Shown here piece after piece: positions 10,701 through 21,715 of a stretch of 64,000 nt of DNA (position 1 is the first letter of the stretch; each line of letters begins with the position of its first letter). The notes beneath the pieces are model-generated. The model was not told the DNA's origin, searched no databases, and saw nothing but the letters and a program-made list of their open reading frames with translations. Origin of the DNA: Diospyros lotus (taxonomy: Eukaryota > Streptophyta > Magnoliopsida > Ericales > Ebenaceae); assembly GCF_014633365.1 (NCBI RefSeq), contig NC_068351.1, forward strand, positions 12,344,907-12,408,906. Direction: 5' to 3'. Both the position numbers and the translations under genes were made by a program.

Positions 10701-13316
10701 ACTGGGCAATGGCTTTCTCTCAGGCGTGGACTGATGGCTATCAGGAGCCATGAGCTTATTGTCCAAGTTCCTTAATGGCTCTAAACCAGGCATCCATGTA
10801 GGCTTCTCACTTTCTTTGCTTATGACTTCCACTTCTTTTATTTCTTCGAGATCTTGATTTCCTTCTTTGGGTCTTCTCATGAACTCTTCAAAACAGTCAT
10901 TAGTCAGTGTTTGGATCAAGTCTACCTCCTCCACTTCACTCTCAGTGTCCTGATGTTTGGCTACCCTGAAGATATTCATTTCTACAGTCATGTTCCCAAA
11001 AGATAGCTTTAACACACCATTTCTACAGTTGATGATGGCATTTGATGTGGCAAGGAATGGTCGACCTAAGATGACTGGCACAGGAGGTTGAGGCCCCTGA
11101 TGCGGCTGGGTGTCCAAAACGATGAAGTCTACTGGAAAGTAGAACTTATCGATTTGTACCAGAACATCCTCCACAATTCCTCGTGGAACTTTGACTGATC
11201 GATCAGCCAGCTGAAGGGTCACTCTAGTGGATTTAAGCTCACCTAATCCCAACTGTTGATACACACTGTATGGCAACAAATTGACACTAGCTCCTAAATC
11301 CAAGAGTGCCCGATCAACCTTTTGACTTCCTATGATGCATGTAATGGTTGGACAGCCTGGATCTTTGTATTTGGGAGGATTTTTCAATTGGAGAATGGCG
11401 CTGACTTGTTCAGTTAAGAATGCCTTTTCATGCACATTTGTTTTCCTTTTGACAGTGCACAGATCTTTCAAAAACTTTGCATATGAAGGTGTTTGTTTGA
11501 TTGCATCCAACAGCGGGATGTTGATTCTCACTTGCTTAAACACTTCATATATATCTGCATTTTGTTGCTCTTTTTTCAAATGATTCAACCTTTGTGGAAA
11601 AGGTGGTTTGGGCCTGTATTGAATTTCTTTCTCATCTTCTTTTTGTTTTTCATCTTTTTCATTTTTTTCATTTTTTTCATTTTTCTCATTTTTCTCATTT
11701 TTTTCATTTTTTTCCACGGTGGATTCATGATCTTTTGGTTCTTTTTCTTCATCAACATGTTGGTTTATCCTAGGATCAGTTGGTTTCTCAATTATTCTTC
11801 CACTTCTTAGGGCAGTCACTGCTTGCACTTGTTCATGAGTGTTGGTTTCACTATTTGAAGCTTCTACCTGGTTGGTTTGCCTAATTGGGTTAGGATTAGT
11901 TTGGGATGGAAACCTCCCGGGTTCTCTCACACTCAATGTTTGTGTTATCTTGGTCAACTGGCTCCTAATGTCTTCTATGGCTCTGTTTGTTTGGTCTTGA
12001 TTTTTGACAAGCTGAGCAACCTGATTATTGATACCTGTTTGACTTTGGATGAACTGGTGCAAGGTATCTTCCAAAGATCTCCTATGAGGAGGTTGGTAAG
12101 TATTGGATGAAGAACCTTGATTTTGTTGAAAGGTATGTTGTTGTGTAGGGAATGGAGGTTGAGAATGATTTCCAGAATCATTTCTCCAAGAAAAATTGGG
12201 GTGATTTCTATTATTGGGATGGTATGAATTGTAGTTCTGATTATTCCCATAATAGGCTCCACTCTGATTTTGATTTTGTCTCCCCTCAAAGTTGTGTGAA
12301 TGATTGTTATTAGTCTGCCCATACAATACCTCCTTGAAAGCAGGTAGGGTAGGACATTCTTCAGTTGAATGATCTGTTGCATCACACACAGCACACTTTA
12401 CTTCCACTTGATTAACAGATTGCACCTTTTTGGGTTGCATGTTTTCAACTTTCTTTGTTAAAGCAGTTAGTCTTGCATTTAAATCTTCACTCTCACTCAG
12501 TTGGTATCTCCCTCTAGGTTGTGGATTTTCTCTTAAATCAAGAGCAGATGTTGGACCAACTTCCCAGTTCCTTGTATTCTCAGCCAATGTGTCAAAGAAG
12601 TGGAAAGCTTCTTCTGGAGTCTTCTCATAGAATTCTCCATTGCACATTGTAGAAACTAGCATTTTCAATTGGGGAGTGAGTGAATCATGAAAGAAACTGA
12701 CCACTCTCCATTGCTCAAAAGCATGGTGCGGACAAGTGTGAAGAAGGTCTTTAAACCTTTCCCACGCTTGCGCAAAATTCTCATTTGGTTTACAGGCAAA
12801 GTTCATGATTTGTCTTTGAAGAGTAGCAGTTCTGTTGGCAGGGAAGTATTTTTTTAAGAAAGTTGTTTGCATTTCTCTCCAAGTTCCTATAGATCTAGGT
12901 GGAAAAGTGCTTAACCATATTTTTGCCTTATCTTTCAGTGAGAATGGAAAGAGTTTTAATATTATGACATCCTCATTTGCTGTATGGTCCATGCAAGTGC
13001 TACATACTTCCTCAAATTCTTTCATATGAGTATATGGATTTTCAGAATCCATGCCATGAAAAGTTGGCAACAATTGGATTGTGCCAGGTTTGAAGTTAAA
13101 CCTATGATGATTGATGGGAAGAATAATGCATGAGGGGGTTGTCTGCCTAGGAGGATGAAGATACTCCCTAAGGGGTCTGATCATCTCCTGATCAATGGGA
13201 TCAGGGTCACCGTGGTCACTACCACGTGCAGACATATTCTGTGGAAGTGGCATGTTCTCATTGTGTTGAGACATGAGTGACTGATTTTCTACAGTTTTAC
13301 CTGACCTAAGTATCAT
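7800..13316 (-). CDS. Athila-type Gag-Pol polyprotein
   Basis: This single uninterrupted 1838-aa frame starts at the ATG at 13316. Domains in order: Gag capsid-type region (about 90-250), CCHC knuckle [14 protein letters not shown] (about 305-318), a low-complexity linker with repeated EKN units (about 545-570, matching a T-rich minisatellite near 11650-11720), an aspartic protease with DLGASVNLL (about 672), reverse transcriptase with [12 protein letters not shown] and the FMDD active site (about 1110), RNase H with CDASDYAVG and TDHAALKYL (about 1260-1325), and integrase with an HHCC zinc domain ending CDRCQRLG (about 1470-1515) and the D, D, E residues (AVDYVSKW about 1561, SDGGSHF about 1600, [12 protein letters not shown] about 1637). 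No chromodomain follows, as expected for Athila. All catalytic motifs are present, so the element may be autonomous for retrotransposition. A single-frame Gag-Pol usually relies on proteolysis for processing. Confidence 0.96.
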   Translation of the reverse strand: MILRSGKTVENQSLMSQHNENMPLPQNMSARGSDHGDPDPIDQEMIRPLREYLHPPRQTTPSCIILPINHHRFNFKPGTIQLLPTFHGMDSENPYTHMKEFEEVCSTCMDHTANEDVIILKLFPFSLKDKAKIWLSTFPPRSIGTWREMQTTFLKKYFPANRTATLQRQIMNFACKPNENFAQAWERFKDLLHTCPHHAFEQWRVVSFFHDSLTPQLKMLVSTMCNGEFYEKTPEEAFHFFDTLAENTRNWEVGPTSALDLRENPQPRGRYQLSESEDLNARLTALTKKVENMQPKKVQSVNQVEVKCAVCDATDHSTEECPTLPAFKEVLYGQTNNNHSHNFEGRQNQNQSGAYYGNNQNYNSYHPNNRNHPNFSWRNDSGNHSQPPFPTQQHTFQQNQGSSSNTYQPPHRRSLEDTLHQFIQSQTGINNQVAQLVKNQDQTNRAIEDIRSQLTKITQTLSVREPGRFPSQTNPNPIRQTNQVEASNSETNTHEQVQAVTALRSGRIIEKPTDPRINQHVDEEKEPKDHESTVEKNEKNEKNEKNEKNEKNEKDEKQKEDEKEIQYRPKPPFPQRLNHLKKEQQNADIYEVFKQVRINIPLLDAIKQTPSYAKFLKDLCTVKRKTNVHEKAFLTEQVSAILQLKNPPKYKDPGCPTITCIIGSQKVDRALLDLGASVNLLPYSVYQQLGLGELKSTRVTLQLADRSVKVPRGIVEDVLVQIDKFYFPVDFIVLDTQPHQGPQPPVPVILGRPFLATSNAIINCRNGVLKLSFGNMTVEMNIFRVAKHQDTESEVEEVDLIQTLTNDCFEEFMRRPKEGNQDLEEIKEVEVISKESEKPTWMPGLEPLRNLDNKLMAPDSHQSTPERKPLPSDLKYVFLGEGEAFPVVISSSLTPHQEQQLIEVLKAHRKSLGWTISDLQGISPLICTHKIFLEEGAKPVRQMQRRLNPNMKEVVRKEVLKLLDAEIIYPISDSKWVSPTQVVPKKSGVTVVKNENNELIPTRIQTGWRMCIDYRKLNSVTRKDHFPLPFLDQVLERIEGQAYYYFLDGYSGYNQIEIALEDQEKTTFTCPFGIFAYRRMPFGLCNAPATFQRCMMSIFSEMVEQIVEVFMDDFSVYESNFEACLENLKKVLARCEETNMILNWEKCHFMVKQGIVLGHIVSSRGIEVDRSKIETIQKLPIPRNVKDIRSFLGHAGFYRRFIASFSTITRPLCHLLSQDVPFEWSPACQNAFDKLKDALISAPIIQSPDWSLPFELMCDASDYAVGAVLGQRKDKKPHVIYYASKTLNEAQKNYTTTEKELLAVVFALDKFRSYLVGSLVIIFTDHAALKYLFTKQDAKPRLLRWILLLQEFNIEIRDKKGVENVVADHLSRIPSQDLTQFDEPIHDNFPDEQLFKVNVIRASSVVPWYADIANYLATGLIPDHWSKQDRHKFFRKVRTFFWDEPYLFKYCPDQIIRRCIPDHEQQSVINFSHTLACGGHFSVKITVAKIFQSGFYWPTLFKDVYKFCSNCDRCQRLGSLSRRNMMPLHPIQLLEVFDCWGMNFMGPFVNSFGHEYILLAVDYVSKWVEAIPARTNDHRTVVKFLKENIFSRFGMPRAIISDGGSHFCNKVVAGLMKKYGVLHKVATPYHPQTNGQAELANREIKRILEKTVAANRKDWSLRLVDALWAYRTAYKIILGMSPYRLVYGKSCHLPVEIEHKAYWAIHKINKSLTEAGLSSKLQLNELEEIRNEAFENARLAKVRMKELHDRHIIRKSFQVGQRVLLYDSRLHLFPGKLKSRWVGPFVIKSISGYGAFEIENPESGQLLTVNGHRLKPYQGSVEENEGVVDLDDPSSSDE

Positions 13317-13415
13317 ACACTATGCAAAAATAAATTAAAAAGAAACAGAGTTACCGAATTTATCAGGAGATGCTTCTTCTTATATTTTTTTTTCCTTTTT
13401 GTTTTTGCCTCAATC

Positions 13416-13433
13416 TCCCCGGCAACGGCGCCA
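13416..13433 (-). other. Primer binding site, tRNA-Asp type
   Basis: In element sense the 18 bases TGGCGCCGTTGCCGGGGA lie 5 nt inside the 5' LTR. They are the complement of the plant tRNA-Asp 3' end, the primer used by Athila-group elements. Confidence 0.88.
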
Positions 13434-13438
13434 AAATT

Positions 13439-15454
13439 TGGCTGCACTCCCACCCTGCAATTAAAATACAAAACAAAACACAATAAAAATTTTATATTTT
13501 TTTTCTTTGTTTAGGTGAGAGGTTTATACTCGTCAGTGTACGAGTGCAGTTGTAGTCCAAATTTAAATTTATATTTTCTGAATGAGTCCAGGTCGTCCAC
13601 TGAGAGATTTATTTATGGCAAAATAAAAAGAATGTCACACAAGCACACACGCATTTGGATAAATTGGCAACAAGGTTTTTTATGGTTTTTTAAACAACAG
13701 ATTCTAGGAAATAAATTAAGGCAGTAATTGAAATAAATACTTTAAGTGAGAATATAAAATTGGATAGTACTTGAGTTAAGACAATTTCAGTGTCAACCCG
13801 TTGATTCCCAAATTTTAGCATAAAAGATTAGCAACATTAATTTAATTTCAGATATGAGGGTTTGTTATTAAATGCAATTAGAAATGATGATAGTTCTAGA
13901 TTAAGCAATCCCCATACATGATATGCGGGATTCTAATTTAAGCAACCACCATAAATTCAATTGCAATTAATACACAAAACAACTAAATTAATCATCCGGG
14001 TTTGGGTATGATAGCGTTTCCAGTTCTAGTAACTCTCATACATGGCATGAAAGCTCTAAGTTAGGCTTACGCTCCAATCCAAACCTAGTGATTTCTCAAT
14101 AATTAAGATACACTCATACTGAAATTTAAATTAATGTTACTTATTTAAAGCGCAGCTTTCTTTGGGAATCATTGGCGTTGGACACTGTCCTTGCCTTAAC
14201 CCAAGATTAGATTTAGCTACTCATTTCCATTTAAAAGTTAATTGACATGAATTTAAACGACGTAATTTAAATAACAGAATTTAAATAACAAGAAATTTTA
14301 AAGGCATAAACTAACCGGCCATTTAAGCGGTGGATAATTAAATAACAAGAATTAAAATTGCAGAAATTTAAAGGCATAAACTAACCGTCCATTTAGGCGG
14401 TGAATAATTAAATGATAAGAATTAAAATTGCAGAAATTTAAAGGCACAAATTAACCGGCCATTTAGGCGGTGAATAATAAAGTAATAATAAATGACATAA
14501 GAATTTAAAAGAAGAAAGGAAGGAAGTAAGATCACAAGAGAGAATACTAAAGAAAAGGGGAAAGAACAAGAACAATTCTCAAAGAGAGAATTATAAGGAA
14601 ACAACTAAACTTTAATTCAAGAATAATAATCACACTTACAAATGCAATCAAGTGATCTATTTATAGGCCACAAGATGCAATACAAACCACACAATTTCAA
14701 TTATTCAACTAGACATAATTATATCTAATAGGCACTCACACACTTAAAGTTAAATGGATTTTAGCTATAATACACACCTAATATTAAATGGATTTTAGCT
14801 AAAATACATACCTAATAAAGCATTCATAAAGTTAAATGGATTTTAGCTATAATATCCACCTAATAGTTAAATGGATTTTAGCTAAAAAACACACCTAATA
14901 AAGCTCTCACATAAAAAATAAAAATAGATTTGTATAAATTGGTTTTTAATCTTCATTGGGATTAAAAATAATCCTTGGGCCTTCTCCAAATAATATCTTC
15001 CATGGGTTGCTCAAATTGGGCCTTAATTCTTCATGGGGTTGAATTCTTCATGGACTTTAATTTTTCATGGGCTTGATTTCTTCATGGACTTGAATTCTTC
15101 ATGGACTTTAAGTCTTCATGCCTAAAAAAATAAAAAAATAAAAAAATAATTTAATGTTATTAATAAATTATATATTATATATATGTATTACACATGGCAC
15201 ATATATATATATATATTATATTATATTATATATATATTACATGCATGCATATAATGATGTATATGTATTATATATAATTTTATATATTATTATTATTATT
15301 ATTAAATTTTACTTTAAAATTTTATTTCATTCATTTTTCAATTTAAACTTGCATATAACCATAAAATATATATTAATATCTAATTTAAACTATTTTTAAG
15401 ATCAAAATAAGGGTATAATTATAACAAAATTTTTATAAAATTAACCACTAATCA
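13439..15454 (-). repeat. 5' LTR of the Athila-like element
   Basis: This 2016-bp LTR matches 1612-3633 except for roughly ten substitutions and a few indels, mostly in the A-rich and AT-repeat stretch near 15120-15290. It has a TATA box on the minus strand at 14658-14665 and the same internal repeats. Transcription from here would run leftwards through gag-pol and the accessory ORFs. Confidence 0.95.
14658..14665 (-). promoter_or_regulatory. TATA box of the 5' LTR (genomic RNA promoter)
   Basis: TATAAATA on the minus strand, in the context CCTATAAATAGATC. It is positioned inside the 5' LTR about 1.2 kb before the PBS, so a long U5/leader would follow. Confidence 0.6.
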
Positions 15455-15459
15455 TTATA

Positions 15460-15540
15460 CTCTTCATTTATGCTTAAATTCCATTTTTGCCCCCAAGATA
15501 ATTTACCCTTGAGTCCTTTAGAATTTCTAGGGTATTACAA
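15460..15540 (-). repeat. Right end of the older LTR split by the Athila element
   Basis: The sequence continues 1-1606 after removing the Athila element and one TTATA. It ends GGGTATTACA at 15540, after which an integrase relic starts at once, so this LTR had inserted into a still older gypsy pol sequence. Confidence 0.5.
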
Positions 15541-16095
15541 TATATGCTCCTTATGGTAGTGGACTGAGGTAGTTTCTATTGAGAAATACCCATAACACAA
15601 CATGGATAAGATATTTAGGCATGAAACAAATATGTGCATCGTCATCTCAAAGTTACTATTAACCTAAGCTGGAAGATAACATAGAGACGTATGTCACGAC
15701 TTATCATGTGTGCCAGAAAGATAAGGTTAAACGAATGAAAGAAACAAGTTTGTTGCAGTCTCTCCCAATCCCTTCAAAGCCAAAGGTGTCAGTTTCCATG
15801 GAGTTCATTACTATATTTACTATGGTATATGGGAATGACATGATCATGGTGGTGGTTTATTATTTCTTAAAATATAAAATCTTCATTTCTTCACAAAAGT
15901 CCTACAACACCAAGGGAATTGCATAATTGTTCTTCAAACACATGGCGAAACACTTTGGATTGCAAGAAGATGTTGTTAGTGACCACTATGCCATTTTTAC
16001 AGATCAATTTTGGACTATTTTTGTTAACTTGATAGGTTCCAAGATAAAAAATTTCACTATCATTTATTTGCAAATTAGTGGAAAAACAAAACTGT
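15541..16095 (+). pseudogene. Decayed Ty3/gypsy integrase fragment
   Basis: Plus-strand reading with frameshifts and stops gives recognisable chromovirus-type integrase pieces: a start similar to the region before the zinc domain (YAPYGSGLR, stop, FLLRNTHNTTWIRYLGMKQ), the zinc-binding end TYHVCQKDKVKRMKE near 15690-15740, LPIPSKPKVSVSMEF near 15765-15805, and AKHFGLQEDVVSDH plus FTDQFWTIFVNLIGSK near 15942-16040. The conserved Trp before PKL is a stop codon (near 15668). It is older than the flanking LTRs. Both ends are cut by insertions. Confidence 0.8.
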
Positions 16096-16597
16096 AGAGT
16101 ATGTTAGCTTAAAAGGGGGGCGAATTAAAAGTTTTCACCCTTAAAAATAAGAACTTAAATAAAAAAAAAAGGAATTGAAAAATGTAGCACATATAATATA
16201 TAGTGGTTCAGCTTTAAGCCTTGGCCACTACCTTAGTTTCTCACTAAAGATTTTGACAAACTAATTTTACTTGGGTAGCTTTTGAGCAGGCTCAGTTACT
16301 AACCTTTACATAATGGCTTTAACTTGGTTTGGCCACAACCAATGCCTTTTATTGGAGTAAAGCTTAACCTTTACAATTTCACAAAGAATTGTGAAGAAAA
16401 GTATTTGAAAATAAGGGAATGAAATTACATATTACAAAGCCTTCTCTTGATAATATAAAGAGATAAGAAAATATGAATTTGGCACTATCTCTTTTGAATG
16501 GCTAGCTCAAGTAAGATGATCTTAATTTGAAGGTTTTGAGCTCTCCAGAGTAGTAAGTTAGGAGTTCAGTAGTTGTTTTTCTTCAGGCTTCATCTCC

Positions 16598-16605
16598 CTT
16601 TTATA
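16598..16605 (-). promoter_or_regulatory. TATA box of the interrupted copia LTR
   Basis: Minus-strand TATAAAAG followed by GGAGATG. The Cassandra element inserted only about 12 bp upstream (at 16617-16621), between this box and its presumed upstream motif array. Confidence 0.5.
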
Positions 16606-16719
16606 CTCTTCTTATATTGAATGTAATACCCCGAGAGCCCAAAGGAAGATAGTATATATCGAGGATAAGTAAAGAAGGAAACAACACTAGCTGGATACCT
16701 TTTGGGCTGAATGTAGGCA

Positions 16720-16785
16720 AAGAACCCCGAGGTTAAGCGTGCTTGACCTGGGAAAATCCAAGGATGGGCCCTGGGAAGTTCACGT
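16720..16785 (+). promoter_or_regulatory. 5S-rRNA-like RNA polymerase III module, 5' LTR of Cassandra
   Basis: It contains GGTTAAGCGTGCTT (box A-like) and GGATGGGCCCTGGGAAGTT (intermediate element plus damaged box C). Part of the GGGTGACC portion is missing, so this copy is probably a weaker promoter than the one in the 3' LTR. Confidence 0.75.
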
Positions 16786-17126
16786 AGGCCCATCAGGGTA
16801 AGTTGTTCTGATCCTTCCTATCGCTCGATGTGGGATGTTACAGGTGGTATCAGAGCCGACCCTTGGAAAAGGCGGTCCGATGAGAGCGGGGAGTGGCGTC
16901 GGGGCACGAGTCCTGATCAAGGAGCTACTCTTGATAGGTTTCTAGGATGGCAGCCTCCAAATGGGAGAAGGTTTGGGACCAGTTGTAAGGTCGCATGATG
17001 AGGACATCATATGCTCAAGGGAGGGAGAATATAATACCCCAAGAGCCCAAAGGAGGATAGTATATATCGAGGATAAATAAGAAAGGAAACAATACCAACT
17101 GAATACTTTTTGGGCTGAATGCAGGC

Positions 17127-17205
17127 AAAGAACTCTAAGATTAAGCGTGCTTAAGCTGGGGCAGCTCAAGGATGGGTGACCCCCTGGGAAGTTCGCATAG
17201 ATCCA
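17127..17205 (+). promoter_or_regulatory. 5S-rRNA-like module, 3' LTR of Cassandra
   Basis: It contains GATTAAGCGTGCTTAAGC and GGATGGGTGACCCCCTGGGA, matching box A, intermediate element and box C of 5S rRNA genes better than the 5' LTR copy. Confidence 0.75.
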
Positions 17206-17956
17206 TCAGGGTAAGTTGTTCCAATCATTCTTATTGCTCGATACGGGATGTTACATTGAATGTAACTGTTGGCCTGTCCTTAAACAAATGAAATGTTTGT
17301 TTTGTGTCACAACTGTCATTTTTTGTCTCTACAAACCTCAAACAATCAGTTAGAAATTCATACAATATTCCATATTGTTTGAAGAACATTTAATACACTG
17401 AAAAGGAAAGATAAACTGCATTTAATGAGTTATAATGACTATATTTTTCAAAATCTGTCAAAAGTTACTCGAGTGCAAACTAGTGTTTACTTGATTAAGT
17501 TTTATCTTTACTCGACTATATAGGTTTTGTAATCAATTACTTTTTTTTACTTACTTGAGTACGACGTTACTTTTACTCGATTAAATTTGAGTCATAGACA
17601 AATTCAACATATACTTGATTATACAAGGCTATGTACTCAAATACATGAGCATCTTTACTCGAATACTAACTTTCTTACTCAATTAAACTTAAGATCCAAG
17701 GACTTGACTTATTTGCAACATAAATCTACTCGATTACCAAACTAATTTACTCGAATACAAAATATACATCACTTGATTACATGTTTTAATTACTCGTGTA
17801 AAAAGTGTGCAAAAAATTTTAAAGGTTATTTATTCAAGTACAAAAGGAGTTCACTCAAGTACAAATTGATCATTACTTGATTACAAAACTAGTTCACTTG
17901 ATTACTTTAGACTTGACATAAAGTTTTATTATATACTCGAATACAAATACTTATTT

Positions 17957-19818
17957 TATGACGACCCCACCTTTGGACACCCCGATCGAGGCACTAAGAA
18001 AAAGGTGTAAAAAAGAAACAGTACTTGCTAGGGGTTACCGGGAACATATACACACAAGACTGGAAAAGATAACAAGACTTTATAAATAGCAAGGCAACAT
18101 TCTACCATGCACAATGGGTCATACATCTGCAATAGCACAGCAAAAGACAAAATAAGGCCCACAAATCTATATATCTACAGTCCAAGCACACGCCAAAACT
18201 CCAGAGATCTTTTGGTCATGGACAGCTCTGTACACAACTAGACGTCGGACCCTGCCTGGCTAGGCTCCCCGTCAGCCACAGTCTTACCCTTACCTAGAAT
18301 GATGTAGAAAATAAATGAGCTACAAAACTCAGCAAGTAACATAGAATAAAAGGGCAACTAAAATAAGGAGAGCTATATGGAGGTAGCCATTAATATCCCA
18401 CATATGCACAAAATGAGGAGGGGAATCATGTACATGCAAACTTCAGGCCATCATAACGTACACATAGATAAGGTGCATGCTTCTACATTACCATCATAGC
18501 CCATATAACAAGCGTAGTAACAAAAATCTAGAGTTCCACACGAGTCCGGCCTTATGGCCCACTCGAGCTTACACGAGTTCGGCTCTCAAGCCACCCAAGC
18601 TTGACGGTGTAGCACCGTAGGGGACATTTACACACATAACATGCTTTATGCTCATAACCATGCTCAATAACCAACAATATACATAAGATACATGCATAGG
18701 ATCTCTTCACTTTAGGTGTACAAGGCTAACTCACTCATTTACTCATGAACAATATGCATGGGATGTGTTTATCAACAAGGGAACTCGAGCCAAGAAAAAG
18801 AAAAAGGGATTCAAAACTTGCAAGAGGCTTTTAAGCCAAAATAGGGGACTGATAGTTGACATATGCCTTGGCATCTATCGACAGACAGATCCCAAAAATG
18901 CCCGACACCCCTGCTTCTTACACACAAAACCCAGGTAAGGTGGCTCAAACTCTTGCCTAATTTTCAACCCAACAAAAAATACATCATTCCCAAGCAAAGT
19001 TGGGGAGAAAAAAATCCCCTTGGAAGCATTAAAGAAGAGATTAAACGAAGAAAAGCAAGTATGTTACAAGTACGTAAGAATTTACCCCAAAACAGAGGGT
19101 TTTGATAGAAATCCTTTTTAACCGAAATTCTAGATTTTAAACCATAAACAAGAATTAGAACTTGCTTTAGATTTCTTGTCTAACACTTTCTAGCTTTTCT
19201 TGACCCTCAACTTCTCACCCAACCTGCCATACATAGGGATTTCTAGCTTCTCTTAGCTACAAAACAGGGGACAAAGTATCTAAGCCAAATAAGGGTTATT
19301 GATAGATTTCCTACCTTGAAGTTCTCCCTTGAGACCTCTAGCAACCACCCGTAGAGGAAGAACCGTAGAGATTGAAGAAGAGATTTCCTACCTTGAAGAA
19401 GAGATTGAAGTAGAGGAAGAACCGTAGTAGCTGAAAGCTCTCTCTCTCAATGATCTCCACCGTCTCATGCTCCTCTCCTTAAACTTACCCCTATTTATAC
19501 TCTCCAATACTTCTCTTTTATTTAATTACTAAATTTTCAGCCCACTTAAGGCCCCTTAATCCTCTCTTTTATCCCTTAATTTCCCTTAAATTAGTGGCCC
19601 TATTAACTCACTTTAGACATTCCAAACTTACCCTTAAGTTGACTTGCTTTCTTCTTCCTTGACTTTGAAAATTCAACTCTTCCACTTTGACTTCTTGTTC
19701 CTCTTTAGCCTTTTCCTTCTTATACCTACCAAATTAAACCCCAAGTTAATACCATCTCACATAAGAGGAAATTTCCCAAAATAATAGTATAACCATCCCA
19801 TAATAACGGGGCGTTACA
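17957..19818 (-). mobile_element. Solo LTR of a Ty3/gypsy element
   Basis: Minus-strand reading begins TGTAACGCCCCGTTATT at 19818 and ends GGGGTCGTCATA at 17957. Candidate 5-bp duplication TATTT at 17952-17956 and 19819-19823. A TATA box on the minus strand (GAGTATAAATAGGGG) lies at about 19489-19503. No internal region or second LTR is seen. The terminal CA has become TA. It splits the ACTCGA-motif array of the surrounding copia LTR. The open frame at 18863-19105 has no recognisable product. Confidence 0.7.
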
Positions 19819-20095
19819 TATTTAGTCTAGTATACTTCATTTTTACTCGATTAATCCTATATTTGTAATCAGTTACTTTTATGATTGACTGAGCATTATA
19901 CTCGATTACACTATTTTTACACTCGACTATCTTAAGCTTGGGAAAATTTACTTAAGCCTTTCTAATCATTTAAATACTCGATAAAAAACTGACTTTCTCA
20001 AATACTTTTACATATTATTCCTAATTATTTTAGCTATCATTTTTAACCAAATTTACTCATTTTCTCATTAAATCAAAATATCAAATTTCTCAACA

Positions 20096-20112
20096 ATCTC
20101 CCCCTCTTGATT
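20096..20112 (-). promoter_or_regulatory. Polypurine tract of the copia element
   Basis: In element sense, ATCAAGAGGGGGAGAT abuts the LTR start. Between 20150 and 20310 further CTCCCCC/CTCCCCT strings (GGGGGAG in element sense) recur, as seen in Sirevirus elements with multiple PPT-like repeats. Confidence 0.65.
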
Positions 20113-20531
20113 TATAAGCCTATTTGATAATGACAAAAACACATTACTATAAGAGATTCTCCCTAAACAAATTGAGAGGTTTCCCTAGAATTATTGAGAA
20201 GCTCCCCCTGAAAATATTGAGAGACTCCCCTTGAATATAACAACCCTTTTTGATTTTTGATCTTTTTCTCCTTATTTTTTTCATTAACAAATGAGGCTCC
20301 CCCTAAAATCAATAGAGGTTGCATGAAAATGCTCTCCCGACACATTGGACATATACCAAGTAATTTTCTTTCCTTATTTTATACATTTGAATTTGCTTTA
20401 TGAGGAATATTGGCAAAGAACTTTGTATGGACATGGTAAACAAAAGCAAATTGAGATTTTCATTAAATGAGAAAGGTACACTTACGATTTTAAAAAGATA
20501 CATTGATAAAAACAAAAATTACATAGAGAGC
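20113..20531. other. Copia 3' non-coding region
   Basis: There is no gene here. The stretch holds several PPT-like CTCCCCC strings (about 20190-20310) in AT-rich sequence leading to the decayed ORF on the right. Confidence 0.5.
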
Positions 20532-21035
20532 CTATTTTACTGCTGATAGAGGATCTTCCTTGGATCCTTCTTCCTCTACTACTGTTTTTGAAGACTTTTG
20601 AGCTGTGGTCTTTATTATTCTAGTTGAGTGGATAGCTGTTCTGAGTTCAGCTAAGCTTTCTTCCATTTTTTGTTGCCTTTACTCTAGTCTATCCATTCTT
20701 GCAATTATGGCTTCCTGATTATTGATCAACCTAGAGATAGAGCTTGTGAGGAATTCTGATAAGGGCATCCTCACAGATTGAGTAGGCCATTTGGATGAAA
20801 AAGCATGGTCTTGAGGAGCTTGAGAAGTTGATGGAATTGATTGAGTAGCCGGGGGTGCTGTGGGTTGGGAAATTTCAACACCTTGAGTGAAAAGGTCAGA
20901 TGGTGGATTAGCCTCTTCAGGGTGTTCAGGTTGCTCTTCCTTGGAAGGTATTTTCAGACCCCATTTTTAAATTTAATTCTCATTCTCTTAAGGGTATGAC
21001 TAGAGTAGGTATCAAAAGAAGAACCAATCACTGGG
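20532..21035 (-). pseudogene. Decayed 3' ORF of a copia element or related plant transposon protein
   Basis: Minus-strand reading from about 20955 to the stop at 20532 gives a coherent protein tail rich in Pro, Ser and Gln, with one in-frame stop: PPSDLFTQGVEISQ, SVRMPLSEFLTSSISRLI, NNQEAIIARMDRLE, stop, RQQKMEESLAELRTAI, then an acidic end. A frameshift near 20955 joins it to a further piece reaching 21035. The pattern (low complexity, then a heptad-like coiled segment) resembles C-termini of putative plant transposon proteins. Exact family not identified. Confidence 0.5.
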
Positions 21036-21336
21036 TTTTTTTTCTTATTCTTTACAAATTGCTAAGTTTTATTTTCAAGTCATTTTTCTTTACTTTTTTA
21101 AAACATTCTCACCAAAATCAAAAAGATTCTTCTCTTTGCTTATCAAAACTTTGTTGCAAATTTCATATATATGTGGAGTTATATATATGTATATAAATGT
21201 ATAAAATCTTCAAAATTTTAAGCAACAATTGTTGGCAATTGTTGCTTTTTTTATTTTTTTATTTATTTTATAAACTTGCAACAAAATAACTTTTTAATAG
21301 AATGTGACGAAAAAATAAATTGTAACAAGATTAAAA
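21036..21336. other. AT-rich sequence, nothing recognised
   Basis: T-rich and A-rich sequence without a supported gene. The open frame at 20996-21196 is hydrophobic low complexity. Confidence 0.4.
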
Positions 21337-21715
21337 GTTGGCAAAATATATATTTTAACTCTTATAGTTATATGTTTTTTTTATTTAGACACTCGAACTT
21401 TTTGTTATTTTAAAAACACTCCTGAACTTACAAATTCGAGTCAATTGCATCCTTGAATTTTTTAGTTGTTTCAATTACACCTTTAAACTATAAAATTTTG
21501 AGTTAATTGTACACCTGACAAATTTATTGATAACAATGAATTCAGGGGTGTAAATAACAAAAAGTTTAATGGTGCAATTGGCTCAAAGTTGCATGGTTCA
21601 AGGGTATATTTAAAATAACAAAAAGTTCGAGTGTCTAAATAAAATAAAAATAAAAACGTGCAAGTATAGAGAAAAACATGTACAAATATAGGGGTTAAAA
21701 TATGAATTTGGCCAT
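21337..21715. mobile_element. Fold-back MITE
   Basis: The ends are inverted copies: left TTGGCAAAATATATATTTTAA, right TTAAAATATGAATTTGGCCA. Within, TAGACACTCGAACTTTTTGT is mirrored by ACAAAAAGTTCGAGTGTCTA. The element is about 380 bp with a possible ATTAAAA duplication at both sides. A related element is at 23567-23883. Superfamily not certain. Confidence 0.65.

Larger units (their letters stand above)
1612..15454 (-). mobile_element. Athila-like Ty3/gypsy LTR retrotransposon with two extra ORFs
   Basis: This is a complete 13.84-kb element on the minus strand. Near-identical LTRs (13439-15454 is the 5' LTR; 1612-3633 is the 3' LTR) start TGATTAGTGG and end GTGCAGCCA in element sense. They are flanked by the 5-bp target duplication TTATA at 1607-1611 and 15455-15459. 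The primer binding site matches the 3' end of plant tRNA-Asp, as in Athila elements. Order in element sense: 5' LTR, PBS, gag-pol (one frame), hairpin/TATA-like leader, cysteine-rich ORF, LOG-like ORF, 3' non-coding region, polypurine tract, 3' LTR. By eye the LTRs differ at roughly ten substitutions plus a few indels in about 2 kb, so the insertion is young. Gag-Pol has no stop or frameshift. An Athila env-like ORF is absent; two unrelated ORFs occupy its place. Confidence 0.95.
16622..17255 (+). mobile_element. Cassandra-type TRIM with 5S-rRNA-like modules
   Basis: This is a 634-bp non-coding LTR retrotransposon in miniature. The 5' LTR is 16622-16842 (TGTAATACCCC to GGGATGTTACA), followed two bases later by a tRNA-Met primer site TGGTATCAGAGC (16845-16856). 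A purine-rich tract precedes the 3' LTR 17030-17255. The 5-bp target duplication TTGAA is at 16617-16621 and 17256-17260. Each LTR contains a stretch resembling the end of plant 5S rRNA (TTAAGCGTGCTT, GGATGGGTGAC, CCTGGGAAGT), the hallmark of Cassandra. The 3' LTR starts TATAATACC instead of TG, and the two LTRs differ clearly, so the insertion is not recent. Confidence 0.93.
16102..20095 (-). repeat. Sirevirus-like Ty1/copia LTR, interrupted twice
   Basis: In minus sense this LTR starts TGTTGAGAAATTTG at 20095, next to a polypurine tract, and ends CTAACA at 16102. Removing the Cassandra element and the solo LTR leaves about 1.5 kb, similar in size to the LTRs of the copia element at 33014-39321. 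A TATA box (TATAAAAG, minus strand) is at 16598-16605. An array of ACTCGA/TACTCGATTA-like motifs spans 17466-17945 and continues at 19840-19985, upstream of that TATA box. The rest of the element lies to the right (20096 to about 21040); its 5' end is not found. Confidence 0.7.

Noticed and set aside
11493..11810. 105-aa plus-strand hydrophobic ORF opposite Gag-Pol
   Set aside because: It is the complement of the EKN-repeat linker; poly-Phe/Ile composition is the mirror of Lys/Glu codons.
21338..21714. Inverted repeat considered as a transcription terminator
   Set aside because: It is far too long and has MITE-type ends related to 23567-23883; no gene precedes it.
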